Source: G963662905 sp963676415 (GTDB lineage Bacteria > Bacteroidota > Bacteroidia > Bacteroidales > WRLA01). From it: a stretch of 64,000 nucleotides of DNA. Below the pieces are notes generated by a model that was not told the DNA's origin, made no database searches, and worked only from the letters and a program-made list of their open reading frames with translations. Numbering within the stretch: the first letter of the stretch is position 1; each line of letters opens with the position of its first letter. The stretch is from contig OY781097.1 of NCBI GenBank assembly GCA_963676415.1, positions 1,860,001 to 1,924,000 on the forward strand, written 5' to 3'. A program made the position numbers and the translations under genes. Shown here piece after piece: positions 54,813 through 63,725 of this stretch.

Positions 54813-55511
54813 TTAGCTCCCTGTAATCAACTTAAAACCAACACCATGCACATTCATAAGCTCAATGTTTCCGTCTTGGCGGAGGTATTTGCGCAGCTTG
54901 GTGATATACACATCCATGGAGCGTGCATTGAAATATGAATCGTCATTCCAGATTTTTTTCAGCGCTTCGCTACGGTCGAGCACCTGATTGGCGTGCTGAC
55001 ATAATAAACGGAGCAATGCAGCCTCTTTGGATGTGAGCTTTTGTTCTCCTTCTTCCGATTTTAAAATCTGCCGGGTATAATCAAAATTGAGTTTCCCAAT
55101 CTGGAAAACGTTTGTATCTGCCGATTGCGCGCGTAAAGGTGCTACCCTGCGGATAATTGCTTTCATGCGTACCAACAACTCTTCCATGGAGAAGGGCTTG
55201 GTGAGATAATCATCTGCGCCCACATCAAATCCGCGCAATTTATCTTCTTCCAGCGATTTGGCCGTAAGGAAAAGGATTGGGACCGTTTTGTCCTGTTCTC
55301 GGATTTCTTTGGCAACGGTAAACCCATCTTTTAAAGGCATCATCACATCCAGTATGCAAAAATCAAAATTTCCACCCGGGAAAGCCTTTGAAGCTTCGTC
55401 TCCATCGGTGCAAAGCGTGCAATTATATGATTTTGCGTTGAGGTAGGCTTTGAGGACCGTGCCCAGGTTTTTGTCGTCTTCAGCGAGCAATACATTCATT
55501 TTCTTATCCAT
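54813..55511 (-). CDS. OmpR-type response regulator (RprY-like)
   Basis: 232 residues from the ATG at 55511; an alternative ATG at 55499 also fits. The receiver domain has the phosphoacceptor Asp in CILDVMMPLKDGF and Lys in DYLTKPF; the C-terminal winged helix ends KLRKYLRQDGNIELMNVHGV. It should act with the kinase upstream, whose stop codon it overlaps by a few bases if it starts at 55511. The RprY label is by general resemblance to Bacteroidales regulators and is not certain. Confidence 0.9.
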   Translation of the reverse strand: MDKKMNVLLAEDDKNLGTVLKAYLNAKSYNCTLCTDGDEASKAFPGGNFDFCILDVMMPLKDGFTVAKEIREQDKTVPILFLTAKSLEEDKLRGFDVGADDYLTKPFSMEELLVRMKAIIRRVAPLRAQSADTNVFQIGKLNFDYTRQILKSEEGEQKLTSKEAALLRLLCQHANQVLDRSEALKKIWNDDSYFNARSMDVYITKLRKYLRQDGNIELMNVHGVGFKLITGS

Positions 55512-57048
55512 TCTGATTGTTTTCAAAGGGTAAATATACACTAAATTTTGTTCCCTTGCCAGGTTCACTTTGTAACTTGATGTGGCCGCCATGCAGCTCA
55601 ACGATAGCTTTCACATAGCTTAGCCCAAGTCCAAAACCCTTGACATTGTGTATGTTACCGGTAGGGACACGGTATAGTTTTTCAAATATTTTTTTCTGTT
55701 CACCTTTGCTGATGCCAATGCCATTGTCCTCCACATGGATGATGATGCCGTCTTCTGAGTTTTCTGTTTCAATTTTGATCAAAACGCCATCGCCCGAATA
55801 TTTGATGGAATTATCGAGCAGGTTGTTCACTATGTTGGTCAGGTGGATGCGGTCTCCTTGCATTTTCGTTTCTGTTGCCAGAAAGCGGGTTTCGATATGG
55901 CCGTTTTTTGCCTGCGCTTTGAGCTGCGCCGGAGCAATGGAATTTTTGATAATTTCCTCAATATCAATTTTTTCTTTGCGTAATTGAAGCTTCCCTTTGT
56001 CGAGCAAAGCCGTAGTGAGCACCTTTTCGGCCATGGTTTTCAGGCGAGTGTTTTCTTCATTGATGATACCGACATAACTCTGATACAGCTCTTCCGATTT
56101 GGCAATGTCTTTGTCGCGCATGGCTTCGCAAGCCAGAGATATAGTGGCAATTGGCGTTTTGAACTCATGCGTTATATTATTAATAAGGTCGTTCTTCATT
56201 TCCGAGAGCTTTTTTTGCCGGAAAATAGTTTGTGTATTAAACACAAAAGAAAGGATGATGATGGTCATCAGAATGCCCGATATAATCAGCAAACTGTTGA
56301 GTTGCGTCAGTAAAAAGCGTTTTTCATTGGGGAAATAAAGCAGAAGCAGAGAAGGATTAAAAGACATTTCGCCAGGAAACAAGCGGAAGCGGTAATGAGA
56401 TTCGAGTAGTTTTTTGGGATATTTCCCTGTTTTCTGTATGCTGAGAATATTCCGTCCCGGATCAAGAACACCAAATTCAAAATCAGTTTCAATGCCGTAT
56501 TTTTTCAATGCAGATTTGATTAATGAGTCCAGGGTTTCCGGATTGATTCTTTGCTCCGGAGGCAAAAAACTATTGAAACGGAACCAGGGATTGGCTTCCA
56601 GTTTCATGCTGCGCTCCATCAGCTGGTGCATTACTTTTTCACGGATGAATAAAAGTTGGTTCAGCAGGCTGTCGATGGGATTGGAATCGTTTTGCACACG
56701 GCTTAATCCGTCCGGATCGTTCAATGCCTGTGCAATACCGGGTTTCAGGCGGCTGCCGTCTTCTGTGAAATAGCCGGGGTTTTGTTGCAGGTGCATCCGG
56801 ATAGCCTGATTAACGGAGTCGATCCGGCGATACAATTTTTCGCCTTCCTGATAGCGTTTCATGGCTTCCTGCTGCTCGATTGCCCTTAGCCCCTCAACAA
56901 CATCAGCGCCTGCACGACCGGCGGAATTATGAAATTGGCCTTCTTTCAGCTTAATTGCATTATTGACCCAATATCCCTGAATCACAAGCAATCCCAAAAA
57001 AGCAATACTTGTTGCAACGATCAGAATATATATTTGTTTCTTGTTCAC
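55504..57048 (-). CDS. Two-component sensor histidine kinase (RprX-like)
   Basis: 514 residues. Two membrane segments (residues about 5-24 and around LLIISGILMTIIILSFVF) frame a periplasmic sensor part. The H-box NITHEFKTPIATISL is at about residue 295, followed by N-box NLLDNSIKYS and G-boxes VEDNGIGIS and GFGLGLSYVK. It autophosphorylates and passes phosphate to the neighbouring OmpR-type regulator, with which it overlaps. Signal unknown. Confidence 0.93.
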   Translation of the reverse strand: MNKKQIYILIVATSIAFLGLLVIQGYWVNNAIKLKEGQFHNSAGRAGADVVEGLRAIEQQEAMKRYQEGEKLYRRIDSVNQAIRMHLQQNPGYFTEDGSRLKPGIAQALNDPDGLSRVQNDSNPIDSLLNQLLFIREKVMHQLMERSMKLEANPWFRFNSFLPPEQRINPETLDSLIKSALKKYGIETDFEFGVLDPGRNILSIQKTGKYPKKLLESHYRFRLFPGEMSFNPSLLLLYFPNEKRFLLTQLNSLLIISGILMTIIILSFVFNTQTIFRQKKLSEMKNDLINNITHEFKTPIATISLACEAMRDKDIAKSEELYQSYVGIINEENTRLKTMAEKVLTTALLDKGKLQLRKEKIDIEEIIKNSIAPAQLKAQAKNGHIETRFLATETKMQGDRIHLTNIVNNLLDNSIKYSGDGVLIKIETENSEDGIIIHVEDNGIGISKGEQKKIFEKLYRVPTGNIHNVKGFGLGLSYVKAIVELHGGHIKLQSEPGKGTKFSVYLPFENNQNG

Positions 57049-57145
57049 AGAACAAAATTACATTTTGAAATCCATTGATTTTCAACAGTTAACTTTTTTT
57101 AACGTTTGTTAAACGCCCTTAACACTTGGCTGTTGCTTCCTGATG

Positions 57146-57270
57146 TATTTTTGCATTAGAGATTCTGACAACGTTCTTTTTATCATACCATAATTAAAGA
57201 AAGAATCCTTTGTGCGCTTAATTATGTGGTTTTGGTTTAAAGCAGCTTTTCTTCTCAGGAAAGCTGCTTT
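57146..57270 (+). ncRNA. Possible small RNA unit
   Basis: A TATTTTTG -7 box (57146-57153) is followed about 85 bases later by a terminator-like hairpin AAAGCAGCTTT/AAAGCTGCTTT (57239-57270). No ORF is present. Only the layout supports this. Confidence 0.25.
57239..57270. terminator. Hairpin AAAGCAGCTTT / AAAGCTGCTTT
   Basis: 11-bp perfect stem with a 10-base loop, followed on the plus strand by ATTTGTTTT. Could end a small plus-strand transcript. Confidence 0.5.
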
Positions 57271-57295
57271 ATTTGTTTTATAAAGCGGCCTCCCA

Positions 57296-57400
57296 GCTTC
57301 GCTCGAGGACCTTAAATTAACGTAAGAGCTATTTGTTGGCTTCGCTCGAGAAACTTAATTTTTGTTTTAAACCTCAATCTGAGGTCCCTGAGCGACGCAG
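57296..57400. repeat. CTTCGCTCGAG repeat cluster
   Basis: Direct copies GCTTCGCTCGAGGACCTTAA (57296-57315) and GCTTCGCTCGAGAAACTTAA (57339-57358), plus an inverted, diverged copy at 57381-57400. Confidence 0.6.
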
Positions 57401-57438
57401 AACCAAACCGAATGGCTAACTTGAATTTGTATTATAAT

Positions 57439-57567
57439 TTGGTTTCTGGTTCAGAATGTTCGAGGTCTAGGCATTCTTGGTATTGAAAATAAGGAGCTTA
57501 CTAAAGTAAGTGACTGTTTTCAATACCGAGAATAACGCTGATATCGGATGTTCTGAACAGAAACTAA
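57439..57567. repeat. Long imperfect inverted repeat overlapping the sbcC stop codon
   Basis: Arms of about 63 bases (57439-57502 and 57505-57567) pair with few mismatches, several of them G-U compatible. Landmarks are TTGGTTTCTGGTTCAGAA against TTCTGAACAGAAACTAA and GGTATTGAAAAT against TTTTCAATACC. The inner part (57482-57525) is copy B of the hairpin element found at 28728. Confidence 0.75.
57482..57525. repeat. Dispersed hairpin repeat, copy B
   Basis: Left arm ATTGAAAATAAGGAG, core CTTACTAAAGTAAG, right arm TGACTGTTTTCAAT. It shares both arms with 28728-28772 but has a different palindromic core. Confidence 0.6.
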
Positions 57568-60500
57568 TTCTTCCAGCCCTCCCGGATCAAAGACCCCCTC
57601 CGCTCATCCATTTCAATATGCAAACAGATGTCGATGTCTTGTTGCAGTTCTTCTACATGCGAGATAATGCCCACGATGCGGTTTTCTTTTTTTAACATGC
57701 GCAAAGTCTCAAAAACCGTATGCAATGCCGTTTTGTCGAGCGAACCAAAGCCTTCGTCCATGAAGAAAAAGCGGTGACGGGTTCCGCTGAGCGATTGTAC
57801 GCTGTCCGATAAAGCCAGTGCCAACGATAAAGATGCCTGGAACATCTGGCCGCCCGAAAGGGTCTTGACGTTGCGCGTACGGCCATCGTTAAGGTAATCG
57901 CGTACGATAAACATTTGATTGTCATCGAGTTCAAGGCTGAGCCTCTGATTAGTGAGTTTGCGGAAACGCTCATTGGCCTGACGGGTGATGTTCTCCAGAT
58001 ATACCGTGGAAACAAATTGTACAAAACCCTGTCCGGTGAACAATTGCTTGAGGGTTTTGATGTTTTCCAAACGGCCGTCGAGTTGTTCTTTTTCTTTTTG
58101 CAAGCCATCGCGCACTTGTTTTTTGCGCTCTTCTTCTTTAATAAAGAGCTTTTTCTCCGTGATTTGCTGCTTTCCGGTTTCCAGGGTTTTTTCGGTTTCG
58201 TCGATGCTTTGCAAAAGCAATTGATGTTCATTGGCCTGATAAGTGCGCCCCTGCAGCCGTGCTTCCAAATCGTTGATGCGTTCCTTGCCGACCGCCATTT
58301 CCGTTGCAAATTTTTGCAGCTGTGCCCTGATGCTTTGCGTGTTGAGTTTTTGGTTTAAAACCTTTTTGATTTCTTCTGCTCCACCATAATTGCTTTCGCT
58401 GAGTTTTTGCTCAAAGTTTGTTGTAACTTCCTTTTGTTTCTGTTCCAACTGGTCAATTTCGTTTTGGCCGGCTTCGATCAGTCCTTCGGTTTTTCCAAGC
58501 TCTGCCTGTAATTTGCTTTTTTGCTCCTGCAAAAAGGCGTGGCGCTCTTTAATTTCTTTCACCGATTGAATCAGCTTTTCTTTTTCATCGGAGAGTTTGT
58601 CTGTTGGAATGTTCTGGATTTCTGCCAGAAATCCTGCGGTATTTTTCAGGTTTTCCTGATGACCGGCCTGCAAAGCAGCAAGTGCCTGGCTATAGCCACG
58701 AAGCTTTTCTTTGGCTCGTTCTTCGGTTTCGCTGATTTGTTTTAATTGGTTGTTTTTTTCTTCGATTTGTGCGCGTCCGGCTTTGACCTGCTGGCGCAAT
58801 TTCTCTGCTTTGCGCAATTGTACCTCAATTTTCAAAGCGTCGTTCATATCGTAATCTTCCCAGACAAAGTTTTGCTTATGTGCCTCAATATCACTTTTAA
58901 GTTTTTGGGCATTTTCCTGATTTTTGTTCAAACGGCCCATTTGAAGTTGCTTCCCCTGGATGATGTTGTTGAGTTTATGCACCACAAACTCTTCCTTATC
59001 AAGCTTCTTTTTGATGGCCTCAATTTGCTTATTGGTTTCGGTCAATTGCCGGTCGATGTCTTCCAGCCGGATGATGTTGGGATGCTCCAAAGCGCCGCAA
59101 AGCGGACAGGGCTTGCCGTCTTCGATGGACGATGCAAGCTGTTCCACGTTTTTTTCGATGGACAAGCGATTGTGTTCCTGCCGCAATTGTTCCAAATCGG
59201 TTTCAATGTGTGGAACACAGGCTTCGGCCTGTCGAACAATTTCTTCACTGGGCTGACTGCAATCAATTTCAGGGAAATATGAACGGAAATCTTCATCAAT
59301 AAAGGCTGTTTTTCCCTGATCTGTTTTATTGATTTTGCTCTGGATTTTTTCTTCTTCCAGATAGTTCTCTTTTTGCTGTTTCAGCAAATTAAGGAAATTC
59401 TGATACCATAGTTTTATTTCCACCAACCGCTGATTGTCGGGCAATTGTACTTCTTTTTCATTGATTTGTTTTTGCAATTCCTCGGTTTCCCGGCTCAACA
59501 ATTTTTTTTGAGGCTTGATTTCATTTTTGACCCATTCTTCCCCTTTGGTAATGGCGGCTTTGGTTTTATTGATTTCTGCTTCGGCAGCCAGGGCTTTCAT
59601 ATAATGCCCGATGGCCTCTGAACGGGCTGTCATCAGATCTGTTTGCTCAAACTTCTTGCCGGAAATTTCAAAATCCTGCCCGTGCGTCCTGAGCTTTGAT
59701 TGCAGTTCCTGCTGAGCCTGAACTTGATTGCGTTTTTGAAGGCTCAGGACATCAAGCCTTTGCGCATATTCGTCCATGCGCTGAAGCAAATCGCCAAAAA
59801 GCTCACGGCAAGTTTCATATTCCTTCAGCACTTGCTGCATTTTGTCCATGCCTGCCTGCTCCAGCTTGAGTTTTTCCATTTGACTGCGCAGCGATTGCAG
59901 TTTCAAAAAATCATCCTTGATCGTGGCAAACCACTGCTCTTGATCACGCATTTTTTTAAGTATAGCCTCTTTTTCCTGATTTTCTTTTTCCAGTTTCAGG
60001 ATGTTTTCCCGGGCTTCAATGATCAGGTTTTCATCGTATTCGCCAAGCTCCGAAAGCCGGCCTATGGTGTTTTCGCGCGTGAGGCGGGTCTTGTCTTCGA
60101 GGCGTTTCGCCTGAGAATACAGATCAAAACGCTGAAGCTGAAAAAGCTCTTTGAGCATTTTGGTGCGGTCGCCTTTGGAGAGGCTGAGGAATTCCTGGAA
60201 TTGCCCTTGCGGGATGATGATGGTGCGGCGGAAATTTTCGTAGGAGAGCCCAATGACTTTTTCGAGTTCGTTTTGCTCAATTGGAAGCCAATTTTCCTTC
60301 TCCATACGGAAAACCTGGCGGTCGAATGAAGCCACGTCTTCGAAACGTTTCGAATTTCTCCTGCCGCTGACGGTAACCAGATATTGCTTTTCGCCATCGC
60401 CGGCACGGAACCGGAATTCGATCAAAAGGCGGTCCGATTTGAGGTTGAGCATGTTGTAGTAGCGGTTGTCGCCGCTTTGGTTCATGCGGTGCGTGCGGCC

Positions 60501-60659
60501 GTAAAGCGCAAAAGTTATGGCTTCGATAATGCTCGATTTGCCACTGCCCACCGTCCCGAAAATACCGAATAGAGCCGATTGGGTCAGGGTGCTGAAATCA
60601 ATTTCCTGCTCTTCGATATAGGAGTAGAGCCCTTTTATTTTTAAATATTCCGGTGTCAT
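57564..60659 (-). CDS. sbcC: Nuclease SbcCD subunit C (Rad50-like ATPase)
   Basis: 1031 residues, normal for SbcC. Walker A GTVGSGKSSIIEAI is at about residue 35. Long coiled coils flank a zinc hook CPLCG at about residues 516-520, and the C-terminal lobe has the ABC signature LSGGQMFQASLSLALAL and Walker B FFMDEGFGSLD. With SbcD it clips hairpin and blocked DNA ends. It follows sbcD with a four-base overlap. A long inverted repeat overlaps its stop codon. SbcCD cuts exactly such hairpins, which makes the location notable but may be chance. Confidence 0.95.
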   Translation of the reverse strand: MTPEYLKIKGLYSYIEEQEIDFSTLTQSALFGIFGTVGSGKSSIIEAITFALYGRTHRMNQSGDNRYYNMLNLKSDRLLIEFRFRAGDGEKQYLVTVSGRRNSKRFEDVASFDRQVFRMEKENWLPIEQNELEKVIGLSYENFRRTIIIPQGQFQEFLSLSKGDRTKMLKELFQLQRFDLYSQAKRLEDKTRLTRENTIGRLSELGEYDENLIIEARENILKLEKENQEKEAILKKMRDQEQWFATIKDDFLKLQSLRSQMEKLKLEQAGMDKMQQVLKEYETCRELFGDLLQRMDEYAQRLDVLSLQKRNQVQAQQELQSKLRTHGQDFEISGKKFEQTDLMTARSEAIGHYMKALAAEAEINKTKAAITKGEEWVKNEIKPQKKLLSRETEELQKQINEKEVQLPDNQRLVEIKLWYQNFLNLLKQQKENYLEEEKIQSKINKTDQGKTAFIDEDFRSYFPEIDCSQPSEEIVRQAEACVPHIETDLEQLRQEHNRLSIEKNVEQLASSIEDGKPCPLCGALEHPNIIRLEDIDRQLTETNKQIEAIKKKLDKEEFVVHKLNNIIQGKQLQMGRLNKNQENAQKLKSDIEAHKQNFVWEDYDMNDALKIEVQLRKAEKLRQQVKAGRAQIEEKNNQLKQISETEERAKEKLRGYSQALAALQAGHQENLKNTAGFLAEIQNIPTDKLSDEKEKLIQSVKEIKERHAFLQEQKSKLQAELGKTEGLIEAGQNEIDQLEQKQKEVTTNFEQKLSESNYGGAEEIKKVLNQKLNTQSIRAQLQKFATEMAVGKERINDLEARLQGRTYQANEHQLLLQSIDETEKTLETGKQQITEKKLFIKEEERKKQVRDGLQKEKEQLDGRLENIKTLKQLFTGQGFVQFVSTVYLENITRQANERFRKLTNQRLSLELDDNQMFIVRDYLNDGRTRNVKTLSGGQMFQASLSLALALSDSVQSLSGTRHRFFFMDEGFGSLDKTALHTVFETLRMLKKENRIVGIISHVEELQQDIDICLHIEMDERRGSLIREGWKN

Positions 60660-61864
60660 TCCTGTCCTGTGATTTCGTTAAACAATGTCAGGATTTCTTC
60701 ATTGGGTTCCTGGCCTTTGCTTGCCTGGAAGTATTTTACAAAAAGCGCGCCGACATCGCCACCCGGATCAATGCTTTGTTCCGGTTCATTGCTTTCGTCG
60801 TTTTGCGCCAGCAGCGGGATGATGGAAATAATGCCCGAATGTACGACAGACAAGCGTTTGCGGTCGGCAACAGTCAGGTATTTTTCGGTTTTGATGCTCA
60901 GCTCCACCAAAGTGTTTTGATGGGCTTCAAGCCAGGCGACCGCTTCGTCAATATTGTCGAATTTCTTGCGGACCAGCATTTTCCCTTTTTTGAGCTCTAT
61001 GGGCTGGTGTTTTGCCTCTTTTCCCGGGCTTAGTTCGATCAGTTCCACATATTTTTTTTGCATGGCTTCGCTGAAGCTGTATGCCAAAGGACTGCCCGAA
61101 TAGACCACATTCTGGTCGATTATTTGCCTGCGGTGCAGATGTCCCAGGGCGGTATATTGCAGCTGGGCGGGCAGGGAAGAGGTATAGATTTCAGAAACGC
61201 CACCCGGATGCACAATGGGTTTTTCGCCTTCGCTGGGCTCTTCGGGGCGGATGCCGCCTTTTTTCATAAAAAATAAATGCGAAACCAGCAGGTTAATGCC
61301 TTTTCCGTCCATTTTTTCAGTGGCGATGCTGTTCCAGTTTTCCTGCAATAATTGGCGCAAAGCCTCGTCTTTTTCTTCTGGATTCAGTAGTGTTTTTAAA
61401 CGGTATTCGCTGGCGTAAGGCGTGAGCAAGAGGCGCAAAGGCGCTTCCCAAAGCGGATGCTCCAGTTCGGCAAAACCTTCCTGTGAATGGCTTACGGAAA
61501 CCCCATCGGGATTGTGGGTAAGCGGAATTTGGCTTCCGGGATATCCGGCAAAGAAAATGCCCTGATAGCGCGCCAGCGGGTCGGGTGCTTCGATGCGGTC
61601 GGGGCTGTCGTGGTTTCCGGCAATGACCAGTACTGCGCGTTTGCTGCTTTTGCCCAGGCGGCTGATTGCCTGATAAAAAAGCTCCACAGCCTCAATGGGC
61701 GGATTGAAACTGTCGAAAATATCGCCGGCAATAATCACGCAATCGACATCTTCCTTTTCGGCAATGGCGCAGATTTCGTCCACCACTTCTTGCTGTTCAC
61801 CGAATCGGTTGTAGGAGCCCAGTTTTTTGCCGAGATGCCAGTCTGATGTATGTAGTATTTTCAT
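60656..61864 (-). CDS. sbcD: Nuclease SbcCD subunit D (Mre11-like)
   Basis: 402 residues from the ATG at 61864 (MKILHTSDWHLGKKLGSYNR); an ATG at 61897 adds 11 unlikely residues. Calcineurin-like phosphoesterase motifs: SDWHLG, GDIFDSFNPP, GNHDSPDR, and later ALGHLHRRQ. Mn-dependent exo/endonuclease partner of SbcC, acting in DNA end processing. It ends in an ATGA-type overlap with sbcC. Confidence 0.95.
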   Translation of the reverse strand: MKILHTSDWHLGKKLGSYNRFGEQQEVVDEICAIAEKEDVDCVIIAGDIFDSFNPPIEAVELFYQAISRLGKSSKRAVLVIAGNHDSPDRIEAPDPLARYQGIFFAGYPGSQIPLTHNPDGVSVSHSQEGFAELEHPLWEAPLRLLLTPYASEYRLKTLLNPEEKDEALRQLLQENWNSIATEKMDGKGINLLVSHLFFMKKGGIRPEEPSEGEKPIVHPGGVSEIYTSSLPAQLQYTALGHLHRRQIIDQNVVYSGSPLAYSFSEAMQKKYVELIELSPGKEAKHQPIELKKGKMLVRKKFDNIDEAVAWLEAHQNTLVELSIKTEKYLTVADRKRLSVVHSGIISIIPLLAQNDESNEPEQSIDPGGDVGALFVKYFQASKGQEPNEEILTLFNEITGQE

Positions 61865-61966
61865 AGAATTTCCGCTTTTCTCTTTTGATCGTTCCATTCC
61901 GCTGCCGCCGGATTGGAAAGCGTAAAGTTAGGGAAAATTGTGGAGGGGGCATTTATTGGATTGCTA

Positions 61967-62031
61967 ACTCATCGGATGACTTTGATTTTCACCCACTCAT
62001 CGGATGAGAGGAAAGGACCATCCGATGAGTG
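61967..62031. repeat. ACTCATCGGATGA repeats with a 13-bp inverted pair
   Basis: Direct copies at 61967-61979 and 61995-62007. CACTCATCGGATG (61994-62006) and its exact reverse complement (62019-62031) form a hairpin with a 12-base loop, just after the 62046 gene ends. It could terminate that gene. Confidence 0.65.
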
Positions 62032-62045
62032 AACCGGTCCACCGC

Positions 62046-63674
62046 TCAATTATGAAAAATGCTTATTCCCTCCGGCTTGCTATGCTCCACAGCCTGCGTT
62101 GTATCCAAATTCTTGCAGCCCTGTACATCCGTTACTTCCACAATTACACTCAGCGTAGTGTCCGCATAAAAGCTAGTGTCTGTTGAACCGTTTTGCCAGA
62201 GGTAGGATTGAAAATTCCCTGGCCAGAGGTTTACGCCATAGCCTTCGCAAAAACCGGTATCGGTTGGCAGGAGCGGAACAGGCAAAGGATGGATAAGGAT
62301 TTCCTGCACGGTAGTGTCGTTCAGGCTGTTGTTGTAGCCAATTACACTGACCTGATAGGCCCCGGTATCTTCATAAATATGATAAGGAAAAAAGGAATCC
62401 GAATAATTGGCCAAACCACTGGCCGGATCTCCAAAATCCCAAAAGACTGAATCCTGGGAGGCTGTATCTGTAATGGCAAAGAAGGTGGTGTCCCCAATAC
62501 AATGGCCTTCCCAGCTGAAATTGGCCGGGTTGAAGAAGGATTGGATGAAGGCGGGGAGGCCTGATTTTGACATGTGCAGACCAGAACCATCATCAAGATA
62601 AACTGAGGAATCTACAAAAACACATGCCAACCCGTCTTCATTTGGGTTTTCGATGATGCTTAAGTAGGGATAATCATATCGCGCGATATATATCCTGTTG
62701 TCTGGGCCTATTTGCATGGCTGAAAAAAAATTTGGAGAATGAGACGTGTTGATTATAACGCTAGAATTGACAATAGCGGATGAGTCATAAATACTTAAAT
62801 CATATTGAACAAGTATAGTGCTGTCCAGAAAGTCATAAAAACTTAAATAGACTTTGTTCCCTTCAGGTGAGAATTCTAATCCATAGGCATTATTATTTGA
62901 ATAACCATGTAGTGTAACCGGATCTGATAAAAGAGCTGTAGCATTATCAAACTGAAAAATTTGAAAGCTTTCATCGTCTGAAACAGCGCAACAAATGTAT
63001 TGTCCTTGCATTGAGGCTTTCATATACCCTGCTAACCATGTTGCGTTATGGGATTTTCCAATGCTGCAAACAATGGGGTCGCTGTGGATTGAATCCTGAT
63101 CTACAAGAAATGAATGGAATGTATTGCTGCCCCATAAATGAGTAATAATCCATACGGATTGCCCATCGGCATGTTGTACTGCGGTTACCATTTCTTCTGT
63201 GGGGCCGGTAAGGTAATGTGCTACGCCATTAACGACATCTCCCAGTCCGTTATCAAGATTCATATTAACGATATAGTAATTTAGGCCAATAGAGCTGTTC
63301 ATAAATGGAACTGTGAAAAGATAGTACAGGCTGTCACGCCCCGGCCATGGGACCACAATGGCCGACATGGTAGAAGATGGATGCCCGGCTAAACCAAAAC
63401 CATTGGGCATAGTATCGTGCAAGGCATTCCAAACAGTCATGCCATCGGTGTAGAAAAGTAAGTTTCCTTCTGGATCGGATATGCTCGCACAGCCTTCAAT
63501 TTGATCAATTTGACCGTCAAACACTGCCTGAGGGATTCCATCGGGTGTATTAAACGTAATACCTGCATTATGTCCAAAATACCAATTATTGGCCTGTTTG
63601 TTCTGGGCATAGGAAAAACTTACCCAAAAAATTGAGCCTATGATGAGCAACAACAGGCGTTTCCGGTATAGCAT
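62046..63674 (-). CDS. Secreted PKD-domain protein without a recognised sorting domain
   Basis: 542 residues. Signal peptide (LLLLIIGSIFWVSFSYAQ). The long N-terminal part (NWYFGHNAGITFNTPDGIPQ, SDPEGNLLFYTDGMTVWNA) is a beta-propeller-like domain common in Bacteroidota gliding/T9SS-associated proteins. It is followed by a PKD-type domain (DTASQDSVFWDFGDPASG) and a final segment (YLWQNGSTDTSFYADTT) that ends HSKPEGISIFHN. Homologues usually continue into further PKD units and a C-terminal sorting domain, which is absent here, so the 3' end may be truncated. Repeats lie directly after the stop. Confidence 0.75.
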   Translation of the reverse strand: MLYRKRLLLLIIGSIFWVSFSYAQNKQANNWYFGHNAGITFNTPDGIPQAVFDGQIDQIEGCASISDPEGNLLFYTDGMTVWNALHDTMPNGFGLAGHPSSTMSAIVVPWPGRDSLYYLFTVPFMNSSIGLNYYIVNMNLDNGLGDVVNGVAHYLTGPTEEMVTAVQHADGQSVWIITHLWGSNTFHSFLVDQDSIHSDPIVCSIGKSHNATWLAGYMKASMQGQYICCAVSDDESFQIFQFDNATALLSDPVTLHGYSNNNAYGLEFSPEGNKVYLSFYDFLDSTILVQYDLSIYDSSAIVNSSVIINTSHSPNFFSAMQIGPDNRIYIARYDYPYLSIIENPNEDGLACVFVDSSVYLDDGSGLHMSKSGLPAFIQSFFNPANFSWEGHCIGDTTFFAITDTASQDSVFWDFGDPASGLANYSDSFFPYHIYEDTGAYQVSVIGYNNSLNDTTVQEILIHPLPVPLLPTDTGFCEGYGVNLWPGNFQSYLWQNGSTDTSFYADTTLSVIVEVTDVQGCKNLDTTQAVEHSKPEGISIFHN

Positions 63675-63725
63675 AAAACAAAAATAGGCCTTTACGCTTT
63701 AAGAACGCTAAGCCCTGATAAAATA

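Larger units (their letters stand above)
57049..57563. other. Repeat-rich intergenic gap
   Basis: No gene seen. It holds a possible small RNA unit (57146-57270), imperfect copies of a CTTCGCTCGAG repeat, and a long inverted repeat that runs into the sbcC stop. Confidence 0.6.

Noticed and set aside
57692..58309. 205-codon frame antisense-adjacent to sbcC
   Set aside because: Alternative-frame shadow of sbcC, rich in Lys/Arg and Ser, with no domain.
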